In this document: positions 1 through 8,385 of the stretch, in pieces
How the letters are laid out: each line of letters starts with the position of its first letter
Position numbering within the stretch: position 1 is the stretch's first letter
Assembly (NCBI GenBank): GCA_023663685.1
Contig: JAMPHB010000008.1
Coordinates: forward strand, 1-56,764
DNA: 56,764 bases
Reading direction: 5' to 3'
Source of the DNA: Blautia sp.
GTDB taxonomy: Bacteria; Bacillota; Clostridia; Lachnospirales; Lachnospiraceae
Notes under the pieces: model-generated
The model's input: only the letters and a program-made list of their open reading frames with translations
What the model was told of the DNA's origin: nothing
Database searches by the model: none
Made by a program: the position numbers and the translations under genes

Positions 1-117
1 AGTTTTTACCAGAATATGCGCCAGAATGATTTTGTTGCCCAGCAGGCGTTTTGCCCTCTCATCATATTGGGCAGCCTCGTCCGCCGCACTTACCGCATTT
101 TTTATTTCGGTATCCAT
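1..117 (-). CDS. Rpn-like PD-(D/E)XK nuclease/transposase, N-terminal fragment (runs off window)
   Basis: Only the first 39 codons are inside the window; the gene continues past base 1. The peptide opens MDTEIKNAVSAADEAAQYDE and contains LLGNKIILAHIL, which I recognise as the N-terminus of the PD-(D/E)XK 'transposase' family (Rpn-like recombination-promoting nucleases) that is abundant in Lachnospiraceae. The catalytic residues lie outside the window, so activity cannot be judged. The start is fixed by a strong AAGGAGGAG site just upstream on the minus strand. A C-terminal remnant of the same family occurs near 45.0 kb. Family call from memory of the N-terminal motif. Confidence 0.7.
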   Translation of the reverse strand, partial: MDTEIKNAVSAADEAAQYDERAKRLLGNKIILAHILVKT

Positions 118-186
118 AAATCTCCTCCTTTTGTACCGCTGGCAGAACTATAAAGCCATTCCCAAAAGGAGTATGACATTAAAGCC

Positions 187-215
187 ATTATAACCTGAAA
201 TTTCTGCAAAATCAA
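187..215 (-). promoter_or_regulatory. Sigma-A type promoter of the Rpn-like gene
   Basis: On the minus strand TTGATT (210-215) is followed by a 17-nt spacer and a perfect TATAAT (187-192), about 70 nt upstream of the ATG at 117. This lies in the gap between the 3' end of the MATE gene and the Rpn-like gene. Confidence 0.6.
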
Positions 216-251
216 TCTGCACTTTGAAACGGGCACGGAAAAGATTGTAGA

Positions 252-1652
252 TTAACTACGCGAAGCTTCAAAAAGAATATCCCCTTTCCGGCGCACATGA
301 ATATAGTGCGCGCTAAACAGCACAAACAGCAGGAAATTGTGGCCGATCATGCAGCCCCATGCGGCGATGAGCCCATAACCTAAAAGCTGGGTGCAAAGGT
401 AGGTGCCGACGATGCGGACACACCACATGCCGAGCACATTGAATACAAAAGGCGTGACAGTTTTGCCCATGCCCAGCATCATGCCCTCGATCACAATGGG
501 AACCCCGTAAAACGGCTCCGACACGGCTACCATTCGCAGGACAGCGGCGCCCAGCGAGATGACCTCCGGGTCACGGGAAAACAGATGCATGAGCTGTGGG
601 GCAAGAAGAAACAAAAGTCCGCCGGACACAATCATAAGACATACCTCCAGGGGCAGAATCGTGCGCGCCAGCCGATGCAGCTTCTGGGGATTTTTTGCGC
701 CCAGGGCATTTCCGGCCAGCGTAGCCGCCGCTGTCTGCATCCCGTATCCGGGAATATAGAAAGCGGACTCTACCGTGTTTGCAATGGTGTGGGCGGCTGT
801 GGCTGTCTCACCGAGAGAATTTATCATGGAGGCAAAGGCGACATATCCCAGCGAGGTCGCAAACCTCTGCAGCATGTTCGGGAATGCGACCCGCAGACAT
901 GGCTTTAGAACCGCCGTATCCGGCCGCAGGCGCTGTCCCCGTGGTGAGATAAGCTCATGTTTCCAGAGCATAAAGGTGATCGCGATTCCGCCAAAGGTAT
1001 AGGCAATCGCGCTGGCGGCTGCGGCGCCCTCGACGCCGAGACCTGCGCCGGGAATCGTGAGCGTCGTATTCCAGAGTCTGGCTGTACGGGTTGGGTAGAT
1101 CAGCAGGAAATTTAAAGCGATATTGATGAGATTGACCGCAAGTCCCACCCGCATCGGCGTCTTAGTATCTCCGGCGGCCCGGAGAACCGTGCCGAAGATA
1201 ATGCTGGCACTGCGAAAGAGCATCGGGACATAAAGAATGAAAAAGTAGCGCGCGGCCATGTCGTGGATGTCTGGATCGACCTGCATCCAGACAGGCACCC
1301 TGCTGCTCAGGGAAGTGGTCAGAAGTGTAAAAAACACGCCGACTACAAGCACGGTCAGTACCGCCTGCCCCGAAGCCCTTTTTGCCCGCTGCTTTTCCCC
1401 TGCGCCGATGGACTGGGAGATAAAGGACAGAAAGCCGACGCCCAGCGCAGAGATAGTGCTGCCGATCAGCCAGTTGACGGTAGAGGTAGCGCCCACCGCC
1501 GCTGTGGCCTGCGTGCCCAGCGAGCCCACCATAGCGGTGTCGATGTATTGCACCGCCGTCTGCAAAAGCTGCTCGAGCATAGTCGGCCATGCCAGAGCGA
1601 GAATCACCGGAAGCATGGAGCCCGCAGAAGTCTTATTTATATTTTCATGCAT
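252..1652 (-). CDS. MATE family efflux transporter
   Basis: Multidrug and toxic compound extrusion protein: an inner-membrane antiporter that exports cationic drugs or metabolites using a Na+ or H+ gradient. About twelve hydrophobic segments span the protein, and its start (SMLPVILALAWPTMLEQ, then DTAMVGSLG) is typical of NorM/DinF-type MATE proteins; two MATE half-domains are visible. The frame is open to 1706, but the extra 18 residues have no ribosome site; the ATG at 1652 has AAGAAAGAA ahead of it and places the first helix at the usual distance, giving 466 residues. It is divergent from the sigma factor gene, with a double palindrome between them. The substrate cannot be told from sequence. 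Confidence 0.9.
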   Translation of the reverse strand: MHENINKTSAGSMLPVILALAWPTMLEQLLQTAVQYIDTAMVGSLGTQATAAVGATSTVNWLIGSTISALGVGFLSFISQSIGAGEKQRAKRASGQAVLTVLVVGVFFTLLTTSLSSRVPVWMQVDPDIHDMAARYFFILYVPMLFRSASIIFGTVLRAAGDTKTPMRVGLAVNLINIALNFLLIYPTRTARLWNTTLTIPGAGLGVEGAAAASAIAYTFGGIAITFMLWKHELISPRGQRLRPDTAVLKPCLRVAFPNMLQRFATSLGYVAFASMINSLGETATAAHTIANTVESAFYIPGYGMQTAAATLAGNALGAKNPQKLHRLARTILPLEVCLMIVSGGLLFLLAPQLMHLFSRDPEVISLGAAVLRMVAVSEPFYGVPIVIEGMMLGMGKTVTPFVFNVLGMWCVRIVGTYLCTQLLGYGLIAAWGCMIGHNFLLFVLFSAHYIHVRRKGDILFEASRS

Positions 1653-1743
1653 TTCTTTCTTCAAAATAAAAATTCCCAGCCTTTTCTCAGGTTTTTCACT
1701 ATGCATATTGTAACAGAAAAGTGGACATTAGAAAAGAAATTCA

Positions 1744-1783
1744 TTTTTGCAATTGCAGATGGCGGCGTGTGCAATTGCAAAAA
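1744..1783. promoter_or_regulatory. Paired TGCAATTGCA palindromes (40-bp dyad) between MATE and sigma genes
   Basis: Two identical 14-nt arms, TTTTTGCAATTGCA (1744-1757) and its exact complement (1770-1783), are separated by 12 nt. Each arm contains the 10-bp palindrome TGCAATTGCA, so the sites are 26 bp apart centre to centre (about 2.5 helical turns). Position between divergent genes suggests a two-site operator; as RNA it could also fold into a hairpin with a U-rich tail on either strand. Confidence 0.6.
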
Positions 1784-1857
1784 TTTACTTCCATGTGCGG
1801 ATATTTTTCCTTTTTGAATCGTGTATATGTTAGAATCGGTTCAGGATAGGAGTGTAT

Positions 1858-2373
1858 ATGCAGGCAAAACAGACAGATAAGACAACGGAATTCCGCGCCA
1901 TGTATGACAGGCAGATGCCGCAGGTGTACCGCCTTGCGCTGATGCTTTTGGGAAATGCCGCGGATGCGGAGGATATTGCGCAGCAGGTATTCGCCAAGGC
2001 GTGGGAGAAGCGCCCCCGCTTTCGGGATGCCGGCCATGAAAATGCATGGTTTATCACTGTGACGCGGAATCAGAGCAGGGATTTATTAAAAAGCAGCTAC
2101 CGCAGGAGGCGCACGGCGCTCTCCGACGTCCCGGAGCCGCAGATGGCATTTTCTTCGCGGGAGGAGGACGCGCTGTGGCTTGCCCTGCAGGAGCTGCCGG
2201 ACAAATACCGCATACTGGTCTATCTGCACTATTATGGAGGGTATTCCCTGCGGGAGCTTTCGCATCTGCTGCACCGGAGGGAGAGCACATTACAGACACA
2301 GCTCGCAGAGGCCAGAAAAAGGCTGCGGGACATTCTTGAAAAGGAACAGGGGGAGGAAAAGCATGAAGGATAG
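1858..2373 (+). CDS. ECF-type RNA polymerase sigma factor (sigma-70 family)
   Basis: Alternative sigma factor of the extracytoplasmic-function type, 171 residues. Region 2 is visible near residues 14-80 (YRLALMLLGNAADAEDIAQQ, then ENAWFITVTRNQSRDLL) and region 4 near residues 105-160 (LQELPDKYRILVYLHYYGGYS, HRRESTLQTQLAEARKRLR, the recognition helix). A GTG at 1852 is also in frame, but AGGATAGG sits at a better distance for the ATG at 1858. Its 3' end overlaps the next gene by 11 nt, the usual layout for a sigma and anti-sigma pair. The target promoters are unknown; the sigma is expected to be held by the downstream membrane protein. Confidence 0.9.
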   Translation: MQAKQTDKTTEFRAMYDRQMPQVYRLALMLLGNAADAEDIAQQVFAKAWEKRPRFRDAGHENAWFITVTRNQSRDLLKSSYRRRRTALSDVPEPQMAFSSREEDALWLALQELPDKYRILVYLHYYGGYSLRELSHLLHRRESTLQTQLAEARKRLRDILEKEQGEEKHEG

Positions 2374-3796
2374 AAATGAATCAAACAAATACAGCGAAGA
2401 AGAGCTTTCCCGGAGATTTTCACACATGATGGAGCAGACGGAGCCGACAAAGCTCCAGAGGGAGAGCGTGTGGGAAAAAATCGCAGCAAAAGAGGCGAAG
2501 CGGCATCCCATCGCCCGCGCCGCGCTGGTTGCCGCCTGCACCTTTGCGATTTTTCTCGTGGGGACGATGGGGGTAAACGCGGCCGCGGACGGAGCCCTTT
2601 TGGAGTCCGTGAAGGAATTCTGCGGGCTGAGCGAAAAGCAGCAGGAGGTGGCAAAGGAGACGCTGGCCATGCCCCAGGAGGTGTATGCGCCCGTGCTTGC
2701 GGCGGTGTCGGAGGAGTACCTTGTGTTTGCCAACGAGCGGGGGCTTATGGTCTACGACCGCACCATAGAGGCGCTCACCGCGGTGCTGGATCTGCAGGAG
2801 CTGGAATGCAATTACTTTAACGCAGACACCATGCGGACATGTGTTTATGTGGAGGATCACATGCTCTGCTTTTTTAACCGGAAGTGGGATGTGGAGAGCG
2901 GTGAGGAAATCCCGGGCAGCTATACAAGCGCCTATGTCTACGACCTGTCGCTGGCGGGGCAGGAGGGGGCTCTGCGCAAAACGGAGGAACCGTCGGAGCT
3001 TGCAGCGGTTCGGAATGGCTGGGAGCGCTATGAAGCTGACTGTATCCGGGATACCTTCGACGAGATGCAGAACCGGCCCATGGATATCAATGAGCTGTTT
3101 GCCACGGGCAGGATTGCTTACAGTGAGAACTGCATATGCTGGACAGATGCGGCGGGGGTAAAGCAGCTTAGCTTTTTAGTAGTTACGAGGGACAATGCGT
3201 ATATCCTCTATACCCGCCCGGAGGACAGCATGGAGCTGGCAGAGGATATGCTTGCCATCGAGACGGAGGAGCCGGACGGGGAGCAGGCGCTCCCGGAATT
3301 CCACTATAGCGGGGAGGACGAAATCATGGCGGCACTCTGCGAGGAAGCGCGGCTGGAGGAGGACAAATATTATTATAATGAGGAAAACTATGTGTTCATT
3401 CCGGCCCCGCAGATTTTCGCGATTGTGGAGGATGGGGACGACAGACTTGTGTTCTGCATGTTTTCGACATATGGGTATTACCGAAACGGAAATACGTTAA
3501 ACTGTGATTCAGGGGGCAGGGTTCCGGCACGGATACGCCTTACGCCCGGCGAAAACGGCGGTTATAAAGTGACGGAGCATATCAATGCGCAGGACGGCGG
3601 CGGTTATATGGAGAGTGTCGAAGAATTCTGTGAGCCCTATTCCGTGTCGCCGGATATCTTCAATTATACGGAGACGTTCGAGGAGGACGACAAACGGCTC
3701 CGAAAGGAAATGATTCAGATGTATGCGAAGGACAACAGGCTTGACATAAAGTATTTCAAGGACTATGGCTGGGATCCGGTTCCGGTCTGGGAGTAA
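2363..3796 (+). CDS. Membrane protein, probable anti-sigma factor
   Basis: 477 residues with a cytoplasmic N-terminus of about 50 residues, one membrane segment at about 51-71 (ARAALVAACTFAIFLVGTMG), and a large extracytoplasmic part of about 400 residues rich in acidic and aromatic residues. This topology plus the 11-nt overlap with the ECF sigma gene suggests an anti-sigma or sensor; no zinc-binding ZAS motif (HxxxCxxC) is seen, so this is not a classic zinc anti-sigma factor. The open frame extends upstream to 2180 but the ATG at 2363, behind GGGAGGAAAAGC, is the clear start. The outer domain is not recognised. Function is inferred from context, not from homology. Confidence 0.7.
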   Translation: MKDRNESNKYSEEELSRRFSHMMEQTEPTKLQRESVWEKIAAKEAKRHPIARAALVAACTFAIFLVGTMGVNAAADGALLESVKEFCGLSEKQQEVAKETLAMPQEVYAPVLAAVSEEYLVFANERGLMVYDRTIEALTAVLDLQELECNYFNADTMRTCVYVEDHMLCFFNRKWDVESGEEIPGSYTSAYVYDLSLAGQEGALRKTEEPSELAAVRNGWERYEADCIRDTFDEMQNRPMDINELFATGRIAYSENCICWTDAAGVKQLSFLVVTRDNAYILYTRPEDSMELAEDMLAIETEEPDGEQALPEFHYSGEDEIMAALCEEARLEEDKYYYNEENYVFIPAPQIFAIVEDGDDRLVFCMFSTYGYYRNGNTLNCDSGGRVPARIRLTPGENGGYKVTEHINAQDGGGYMESVEEFCEPYSVSPDIFNYTETFEEDDKRLRKEMIQMYAKDNRLDIKYFKDYGWDPVPVWE

Positions 3797-3849
3797 AAGA
3801 TATTTAAAAAAATTTAAGAAATATCCTCCTTTTTGGCGCCTGCTGGCGG

Positions 3850-3878
3850 TTGCGGTCTTAGAAAGAGTGTGCTAAGAT
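3850..3878 (+). promoter_or_regulatory. Putative promoter of the Ig-like surface protein gene
   Basis: TTGCGG (3850-3855), 17-nt spacer, TAAGAT (3873-3878). The match is modest (3/6 and 4/6), but the spacing is exact and a palindrome sits right where transcription would start. Confidence 0.4.
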
Positions 3879-3888
3879 ACCATATATA

Positions 3889-3909
3889 GTAGTGAAAGCG
3901 TTTCACTAC
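3889..3909. promoter_or_regulatory. Operator-like palindrome (cre/LacI-like) at the transcription start of the Ig-like gene
   Basis: GTAGTGAAA-GCG-TTTCACTAC is a perfect 9-bp dyad with a 3-nt centre, 10 nt after the putative -10. The inner TGAAAGCGTTTCA resembles catabolite-responsive (CcpA cre) and other LacI-family sites, though it is one base shorter than the 14-bp cre consensus. Binding here would block transcription of the downstream gene. Confidence 0.5.
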
Positions 3910-3947
3910 ACAAGAACTACTATCACTATAGGGAAAAGGAGGAGAAA

Positions 3948-6473
3948 ATGTTACAAAATCTAAAACGTGCGCTGGCGTTTGTCTGTGCGTTTGCGCTGCT
4001 GATTACGGCGTGTCCGATTTCCGCAGATGCGGCCGCAAAGCCAAAGTTCGCAAAGACTTATGTGGCTTTGTATGAAAACGGCAGCAATGGCGGGAGCTAC
4101 ACCTACACGGTCAAGAATCTGACCAAAGGGCAGACAGTCAAGTGGAGCGTGAGCGGCACCGGGAAAAGCTATGTGAAGCTGAAAAAAACAAGCACCAAGG
4201 CGACCTCCACAAAGGTCACAAATACCCTGACCATCAATACCAAGGGTAAGACGGCTGCGAAGTATAAGGTGGTCAAGGTCGTAGCCAAGGTTTACACCAA
4301 GGCGGGGAAGCTGCAGAGCACCCTCTCTGCCGGAAATGCAAAGATTAAGGTATATCCCACCAACATTGATGTGGTGACCACCTCCCTGCCCGATAAGCTT
4401 CTGGCAGGAAAGGCTTATAATCTGAAATACCAGATTACCCCGGCAAATGCTACGGGAACAGTTTCCTGGACGGCGGTGCGCGCGGACGGAACAGACGCGT
4501 CGGACTGTATTACAAAGGCCGGCGTATTCACGCCGAAGGACGAGGGGGCATATACCATTACCGTGCAGGCGATGGTTGGCAAGAAGGTCTATGCTTCCGA
4601 CAGCGCCAGCGTCACGGTCAGCACCACGCTTCTGGAAGCGCGGCAGGTAGCGGCGGACAAAGTGGTTGCGGTCTACTCCGGGAATGCGAGAGAGCTTGTA
4701 AATAAGGACAGCTTTACCGTGAAGAGCACAGCCGGAGTAAAAGAGCCGGTTAAAGATATCGCCTTTTCGAAGGATGGAAAAGAAGTGACGCTGACCATTT
4801 ATTCCGTATTTAAGAATGGCGGCGCGTATACTCTGACAGACGGGACAATGACCCGTGAGTTCACAACGAAGGTTGGAAGGCCGACGCTTATGAAGGTTCT
4901 GACGACGGAGGCTACTGTGAATAAGAACACCGTCATTGAATATGGCATTTACGATGCAGACGGGATTGAAGTGTCGGCGGCCTATCCGGGCACGATCCGC
5001 TACTCACAGCCGCAGATTATCAACGGGAACCTCATTCAGGAGCAGAACCAGATATTTATGACAAATATCGGTGATACCGGAACCTTTACCATGACCTACA
5101 CCTGCCAGAGTGACCCGACGCTGATTCTGACCGCCTATGCGCGGATCATCTGTGTGGCGGCGAGCACCTCTGACGATACATATTTTACACTGACAACCAC
5201 AGATGCCGTGCCGGACTACAAGGCGGCGACTTATGCGGACAACCGGAAGGTGGCCAGCGGCGGCAATTATTTTATTCATTTCTGCGCGCTGGATACCGAC
5301 AAGACGGAGCTCAAATACGATTCTGTCAAATATGAGTCCTCCGATCCGGATACACTGATGATCAACAACCGGACGGACGGTATCGCGAAGGTTACCGCAA
5401 TCAAGACCGGTACGGTGAAGGTTCTGGTAACGGCCGTGTACGGCGGGCAGACCTACGCCTACAGCTTTGATGTAGAGGTGGTGGCTCCCGCCCATCTGGC
5501 AGGCCTTACACTGGACAATGATGTTATGTTTGTGTCCAATTCCGGCGGCTATAGAACCTACATCAATGTGGCCGGAGTTGACCAGTATGGACAAAGTTAT
5601 GCGCTTGTGGGAGAGTCCGCGCAGATTACGGACAACAACACAAGCCGCGGCATGGTATCCTACGATGCGGCGGGCGACCGGATTGAGGTTTCTCCGAGCG
5701 GCTATACGGCGGGAAGCTACAGCTACACCTTAACCCTCACAGCGGGCGGACAGCAGGTGTCGATCAACTTCACCATAGTCGTGCAGACGCCCTCCTACAA
5801 CGGTGCGGTGAGCTACAAAGTGGATATCGACAATCCGACGCTGGATCTTGCGCTGAGTCCGGATGCGAGCCAGGCGAACGTGGCCGCTTCCAAGAAGATT
5901 ACGATCCGGCTGGCGGAGTATCGCGGAGGCATTTTCTATCAGTACCTTACAATTCAGTCCGCGAGAGTGATGAAGGACGGCATGTACTATTCCACCGACC
6001 TGACCAAAACTCCCTCCTCCACATCGACGCCCGCAATGTCCTACGGCTTGCTGCTTATGCTTGATACGGTGGACATAAGCGGAGGGGTTTGTACTAAAGC
6101 GCCTACCGGAACCTATACGGTGGAGCTTAAGTATATACCGCAAAACGGTTCGTCCAGTCTTGCGACGATTTCTGCGGCGTTTACCCTGAAAGATTCGCAG
6201 GCAAGCCCTCTGGTGGCGGTGACCCGCACGACGGCAAGTGCCTCCTGCAGCACGGCACTGGAGCTGGCGAAAAACTGTCTGTCTGTTGCGGACGGTGAAA
6301 TCACTGGCTGCACGGTGACCGGTTCCGCCAGCGCGGGAAAGGATTACAAGCTTTCCGCCGGAGAATCTGTCAATATTAAATCCATTACGGTGCAGATAAA
6401 GACAGTGATCGGCGGGCAGACGGTGTTGTCCAACTATACGATTGATGTGGGAAAGACCCTCACAAATAAATAA
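3948..6473 (+). CDS. Large secreted protein with bacterial Ig-like domains
   Basis: 841 residues starting with a signal peptide (MLQNLKRALAFVCAFALLIT, with a likely cut after ADA near residue 29). The remainder is a chain of beta-rich modules of about 80-100 residues with features of bacterial Ig-like (Big) domains: a lysine/threonine-rich N-terminal module, then YKVVKVVAKVYT, NATGTVSWTAV, GAYTITVQAMVGKKVYA, GIAKVTAIKTGTVKVLVTAV. No LPXTG anchor, choline-binding or SLH repeat was found, so it is either released or held by something not recognised. A strong AAGGAGGAG site precedes the ATG. It may be an adhesin or matrix component; that is inference. Its proximity to the ECF sigma pair suggests a link with envelope signalling. 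Confidence 0.8.
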   Translation: MLQNLKRALAFVCAFALLITACPISADAAAKPKFAKTYVALYENGSNGGSYTYTVKNLTKGQTVKWSVSGTGKSYVKLKKTSTKATSTKVTNTLTINTKGKTAAKYKVVKVVAKVYTKAGKLQSTLSAGNAKIKVYPTNIDVVTTSLPDKLLAGKAYNLKYQITPANATGTVSWTAVRADGTDASDCITKAGVFTPKDEGAYTITVQAMVGKKVYASDSASVTVSTTLLEARQVAADKVVAVYSGNARELVNKDSFTVKSTAGVKEPVKDIAFSKDGKEVTLTIYSVFKNGGAYTLTDGTMTREFTTKVGRPTLMKVLTTEATVNKNTVIEYGIYDADGIEVSAAYPGTIRYSQPQIINGNLIQEQNQIFMTNIGDTGTFTMTYTCQSDPTLILTAYARIICVAASTSDDTYFTLTTTDAVPDYKAATYADNRKVASGGNYFIHFCALDTDKTELKYDSVKYESSDPDTLMINNRTDGIAKVTAIKTGTVKVLVTAVYGGQTYAYSFDVEVVAPAHLAGLTLDNDVMFVSNSGGYRTYINVAGVDQYGQSYALVGESAQITDNNTSRGMVSYDAAGDRIEVSPSGYTAGSYSYTLTLTAGGQQVSINFTIVVQTPSYNGAVSYKVDIDNPTLDLALSPDASQANVAASKKITIRLAEYRGGIFYQYLTIQSARVMKDGMYYSTDLTKTPSSTSTPAMSYGLLLMLDTVDISGGVCTKAPTGTYTVELKYIPQNGSSSLATISAAFTLKDSQASPLVAVTRTTASASCSTALELAKNCLSVADGEITGCTVTGSASAGKDYKLSAGESVNIKSITVQIKTVIGGQTVLSNYTIDVGKTLTNK

Positions 6474-6481
6474 GAACAGCA

Positions 6482-6513
6482 AAAAGGCAGATGTCCGGTG
6501 ACATCTGCCTTTT
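6482..6513. terminator. Bidirectional rho-independent terminator
   Basis: Perfect 14-bp stem AAAAGGCAGATGTC / GACATCTGCCTTTT with a CGGT loop, flanked by A and T runs, between two convergent genes. Confidence 0.9.
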
Positions 6514-6533
6514 GTTAATGGTGTATGCTTCCG

Positions 6534-7568
6534 TTATTCTGCTACCGCCTCCGCATTTTCCCCGGTGGAAAAAACCGGCTTGTCTACAATGGGCTGTGTG
6601 ATTTCACCGCCGTTTTGGTTCTTGCGGGTGAAAAGCCATACGATTCCGGCAACATAGACGAGTGTGCAGATCAGGCTTCCCTCCATGCCGAAGTCGCCGC
6701 CGTTTAAGAGGTCGCGGCCCTCGGCAGGCAGCATAGTGAAAAGCGTGTTGCCAAGCGGATTCCCGCTGACCTTGATTCCATAGAAATTCCCCTGCACAAG
6801 GTTCCAAATGCTGTGGAATGCGCCAACACCCCAGATGCTTCCCCTGCGGATAAAGTACAGCGATGCAAAAATACCAAACAGCACAAGATTGATAAAGGCA
6901 AGTACAGTGATTCCGCTGTTCAGCAGATGGAGTGATGCAAACAGCAGGGAGTTTGCGAGTACTGCGGCGTAGACAGGGTAGCGTCTTGCGTAGGAGCAGA
7001 GGAAATAGCCCCGGCAGAGCACCTCCTCCGCCATTCCCTGTACCATGTAGCCGAACAGATACAAGATAAAGATGCCGAGCGAGAAATCCGCCGCCACGCC
7101 GCCAAAGCTTAAGCCTCCGGTGATTACGCTAAGCCCCACGCAGACAGAGAAGAACACAAAGCCAAGGAGCGCACCGATAGCGTATTCCTTTATAATGTCC
7201 TTTTTGATAAAGCCCAGCGTCCGGAGCTTCCGCTTCTGAAATAAGCGGCAGAATCCAAATACAATGAGTATCAGGAGAATGTCGGAGAGGAGCATGACGA
7301 TCATGTACCAGTCCGAGGACATCAGCCGTTCGGACAGCGCCGCCTCCGCCTGAACCGCAGCCTGTATATCTCCGCTGGCTGCCGCCGCCTGATAATCCTT
7401 GTCCGTGAACATGGCGATCATGTTCGCCGGGAATACGACAAAGAGCTGCGCAATGCTTCCCACAAAGAATACTGCGACGAAAAGCAGAAGCTCCAGTATC
7501 CACACCAGTCCCTTTTGTGCCCGTGCCGTCTCCTCGACCGGCAGCGAACGGGTAATTAAATCCTTCAT
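6534..7568 (-). CDS. CPBP (CAAX/ABI) intramembrane glutamic protease
   Basis: 344-residue polytopic membrane protein of the CPBP family (Pfam Abi/CAAX protease). The conserved motifs are present in order: EEVLCRGYF (motif 1, EExxxR), FASLHLL (motif 2, FxxxH) and HSIWN (motif 3, HxxxN). It is a membrane-embedded metal-independent glutamic protease by family; in bacteria these are linked to bacteriocin immunity or protein processing, but no bacteriocin gene is adjacent. The frame is open to 7619, but only the ATG at 7568 has an upstream AGGAGG (13 nt away, somewhat far). It is convergent with the Ig-like gene. Confidence 0.85.
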   Translation of the reverse strand: MKDLITRSLPVEETARAQKGLVWILELLLFVAVFFVGSIAQLFVVFPANMIAMFTDKDYQAAAASGDIQAAVQAEAALSERLMSSDWYMIVMLLSDILLILIVFGFCRLFQKRKLRTLGFIKKDIIKEYAIGALLGFVFFSVCVGLSVITGGLSFGGVAADFSLGIFILYLFGYMVQGMAEEVLCRGYFLCSYARRYPVYAAVLANSLLFASLHLLNSGITVLAFINLVLFGIFASLYFIRRGSIWGVGAFHSIWNLVQGNFYGIKVSGNPLGNTLFTMLPAEGRDLLNGGDFGMEGSLICTLVYVAGIVWLFTRKNQNGGEITQPIVDKPVFSTGENAEAVAE

Positions 7569-7667
7569 AATAAAATAGAAACCTCCTGAATATGATCGCG
7601 CGATGCGCGTCTTTGCCATTGTAGCACAATTCAGGAGGGAAGTCTATTGCAATTATTCACTCAGCAA

Positions 7668-8141
7668 TTATTCGTTCAGCAATGCGGCAAATTCTTCGTC
7701 CGCAAGCTCCATCTCATTGTTTCGGGCAAGCTTATCCAGCTCAATGGCCCTTAAAATACGGCCGATATCCTCTGCCGAAAACATCGAGATGGCAGCGTTT
7801 AAGTCGCCAAGGCTGTCGCGGTTGACCAGCAGGCTTCCGCCGCCGGAGAGAGGGATATGCAGGCATTTGCTGCGGTCAGAGCAATCCCCGAGGGTCAGTG
7901 TGTTCGTATCGTAGTCGCACTGAAAAATGACGCCCTTGTAATTGATAAGACCGTTGGCGTCGGCCAGACGGAAATACTTGTTTCTGTCCGGATCCTCGTT
8001 TAAATGTCCGAAGCCCTCCCGCGTGATGGCGGCCTCGGCCTCCCCAAGCTTGGCCGCGAAGCCCCCGCTTTTCATATTTTTAACCGCGCCCTGATAATCT
8101 GACGCATACCTGCTGCTGCCTTCAGAAATCTCAATTCCCAT
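7668..8141 (-). CDS. Conserved-looking protein of unknown function (157 aa)
   Basis: Soluble 157-residue protein with no signal peptide or membrane segment. The start at 8141 (MGIEISEGSSRYASDYQGAV) is set by AAAGGAGG eight bases upstream; the longer open frame to 8213 has no ribosome site. Visible features are an acidic C-terminus and a Cys-containing central part (IFQCDYDTN, GDCSDRSKCLHI). I do not recognise a family. The stop region contains a 15-bp tandem repeat (7650-7664 and 7665-7679), suggesting recent slippage at the 3' end. Confidence 0.7.
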   Translation of the reverse strand: MGIEISEGSSRYASDYQGAVKNMKSGGFAAKLGEAEAAITREGFGHLNEDPDRNKYFRLADANGLINYKGVIFQCDYDTNTLTLGDCSDRSKCLHIPLSGGGSLLVNRDSLGDLNAAISMFSAEDIGRILRAIELDKLARNNEMELADEEFAALLNE

Positions 8142-8337
8142 GTTCTGTTCCTCCTTTTCACACAAAAACAGCGATAAATTCCAGATTCCATCCTGGAATT
8201 TACCGCCGTCCATAGCTGCTATTTTATTATATATCGGTCAGATGCGCCCGCAGCTTAACCCTTATCATCATATAAAATGCCAAAAAAGCAATACTTTAAA
8301 CAATTTCCGAATAGGAGTAGCATTCTTGGAAAAAATC

Positions 8338-8346
8338 TGCTATAAT
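8338..8346 (+). promoter_or_regulatory. Extended -10 promoter of the FN3-like gene
   Basis: TGC-TATAAT: a perfect -10 hexamer with the extended TGn element, 39 nt upstream of the ATG at 8386. No good -35 box at 17 nt. Confidence 0.55.
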
Positions 8347-8385
8347 ATATCCCTACAATTTTGCATAATTGAAACGAGGGATATT

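Noticed and set aside
2180-2362. Longer N-terminus for the anti-sigma-like protein
   Set aside because: The extra 61 codons lie inside the sigma factor gene; the ATG at 2363 has a strong ribosome site.
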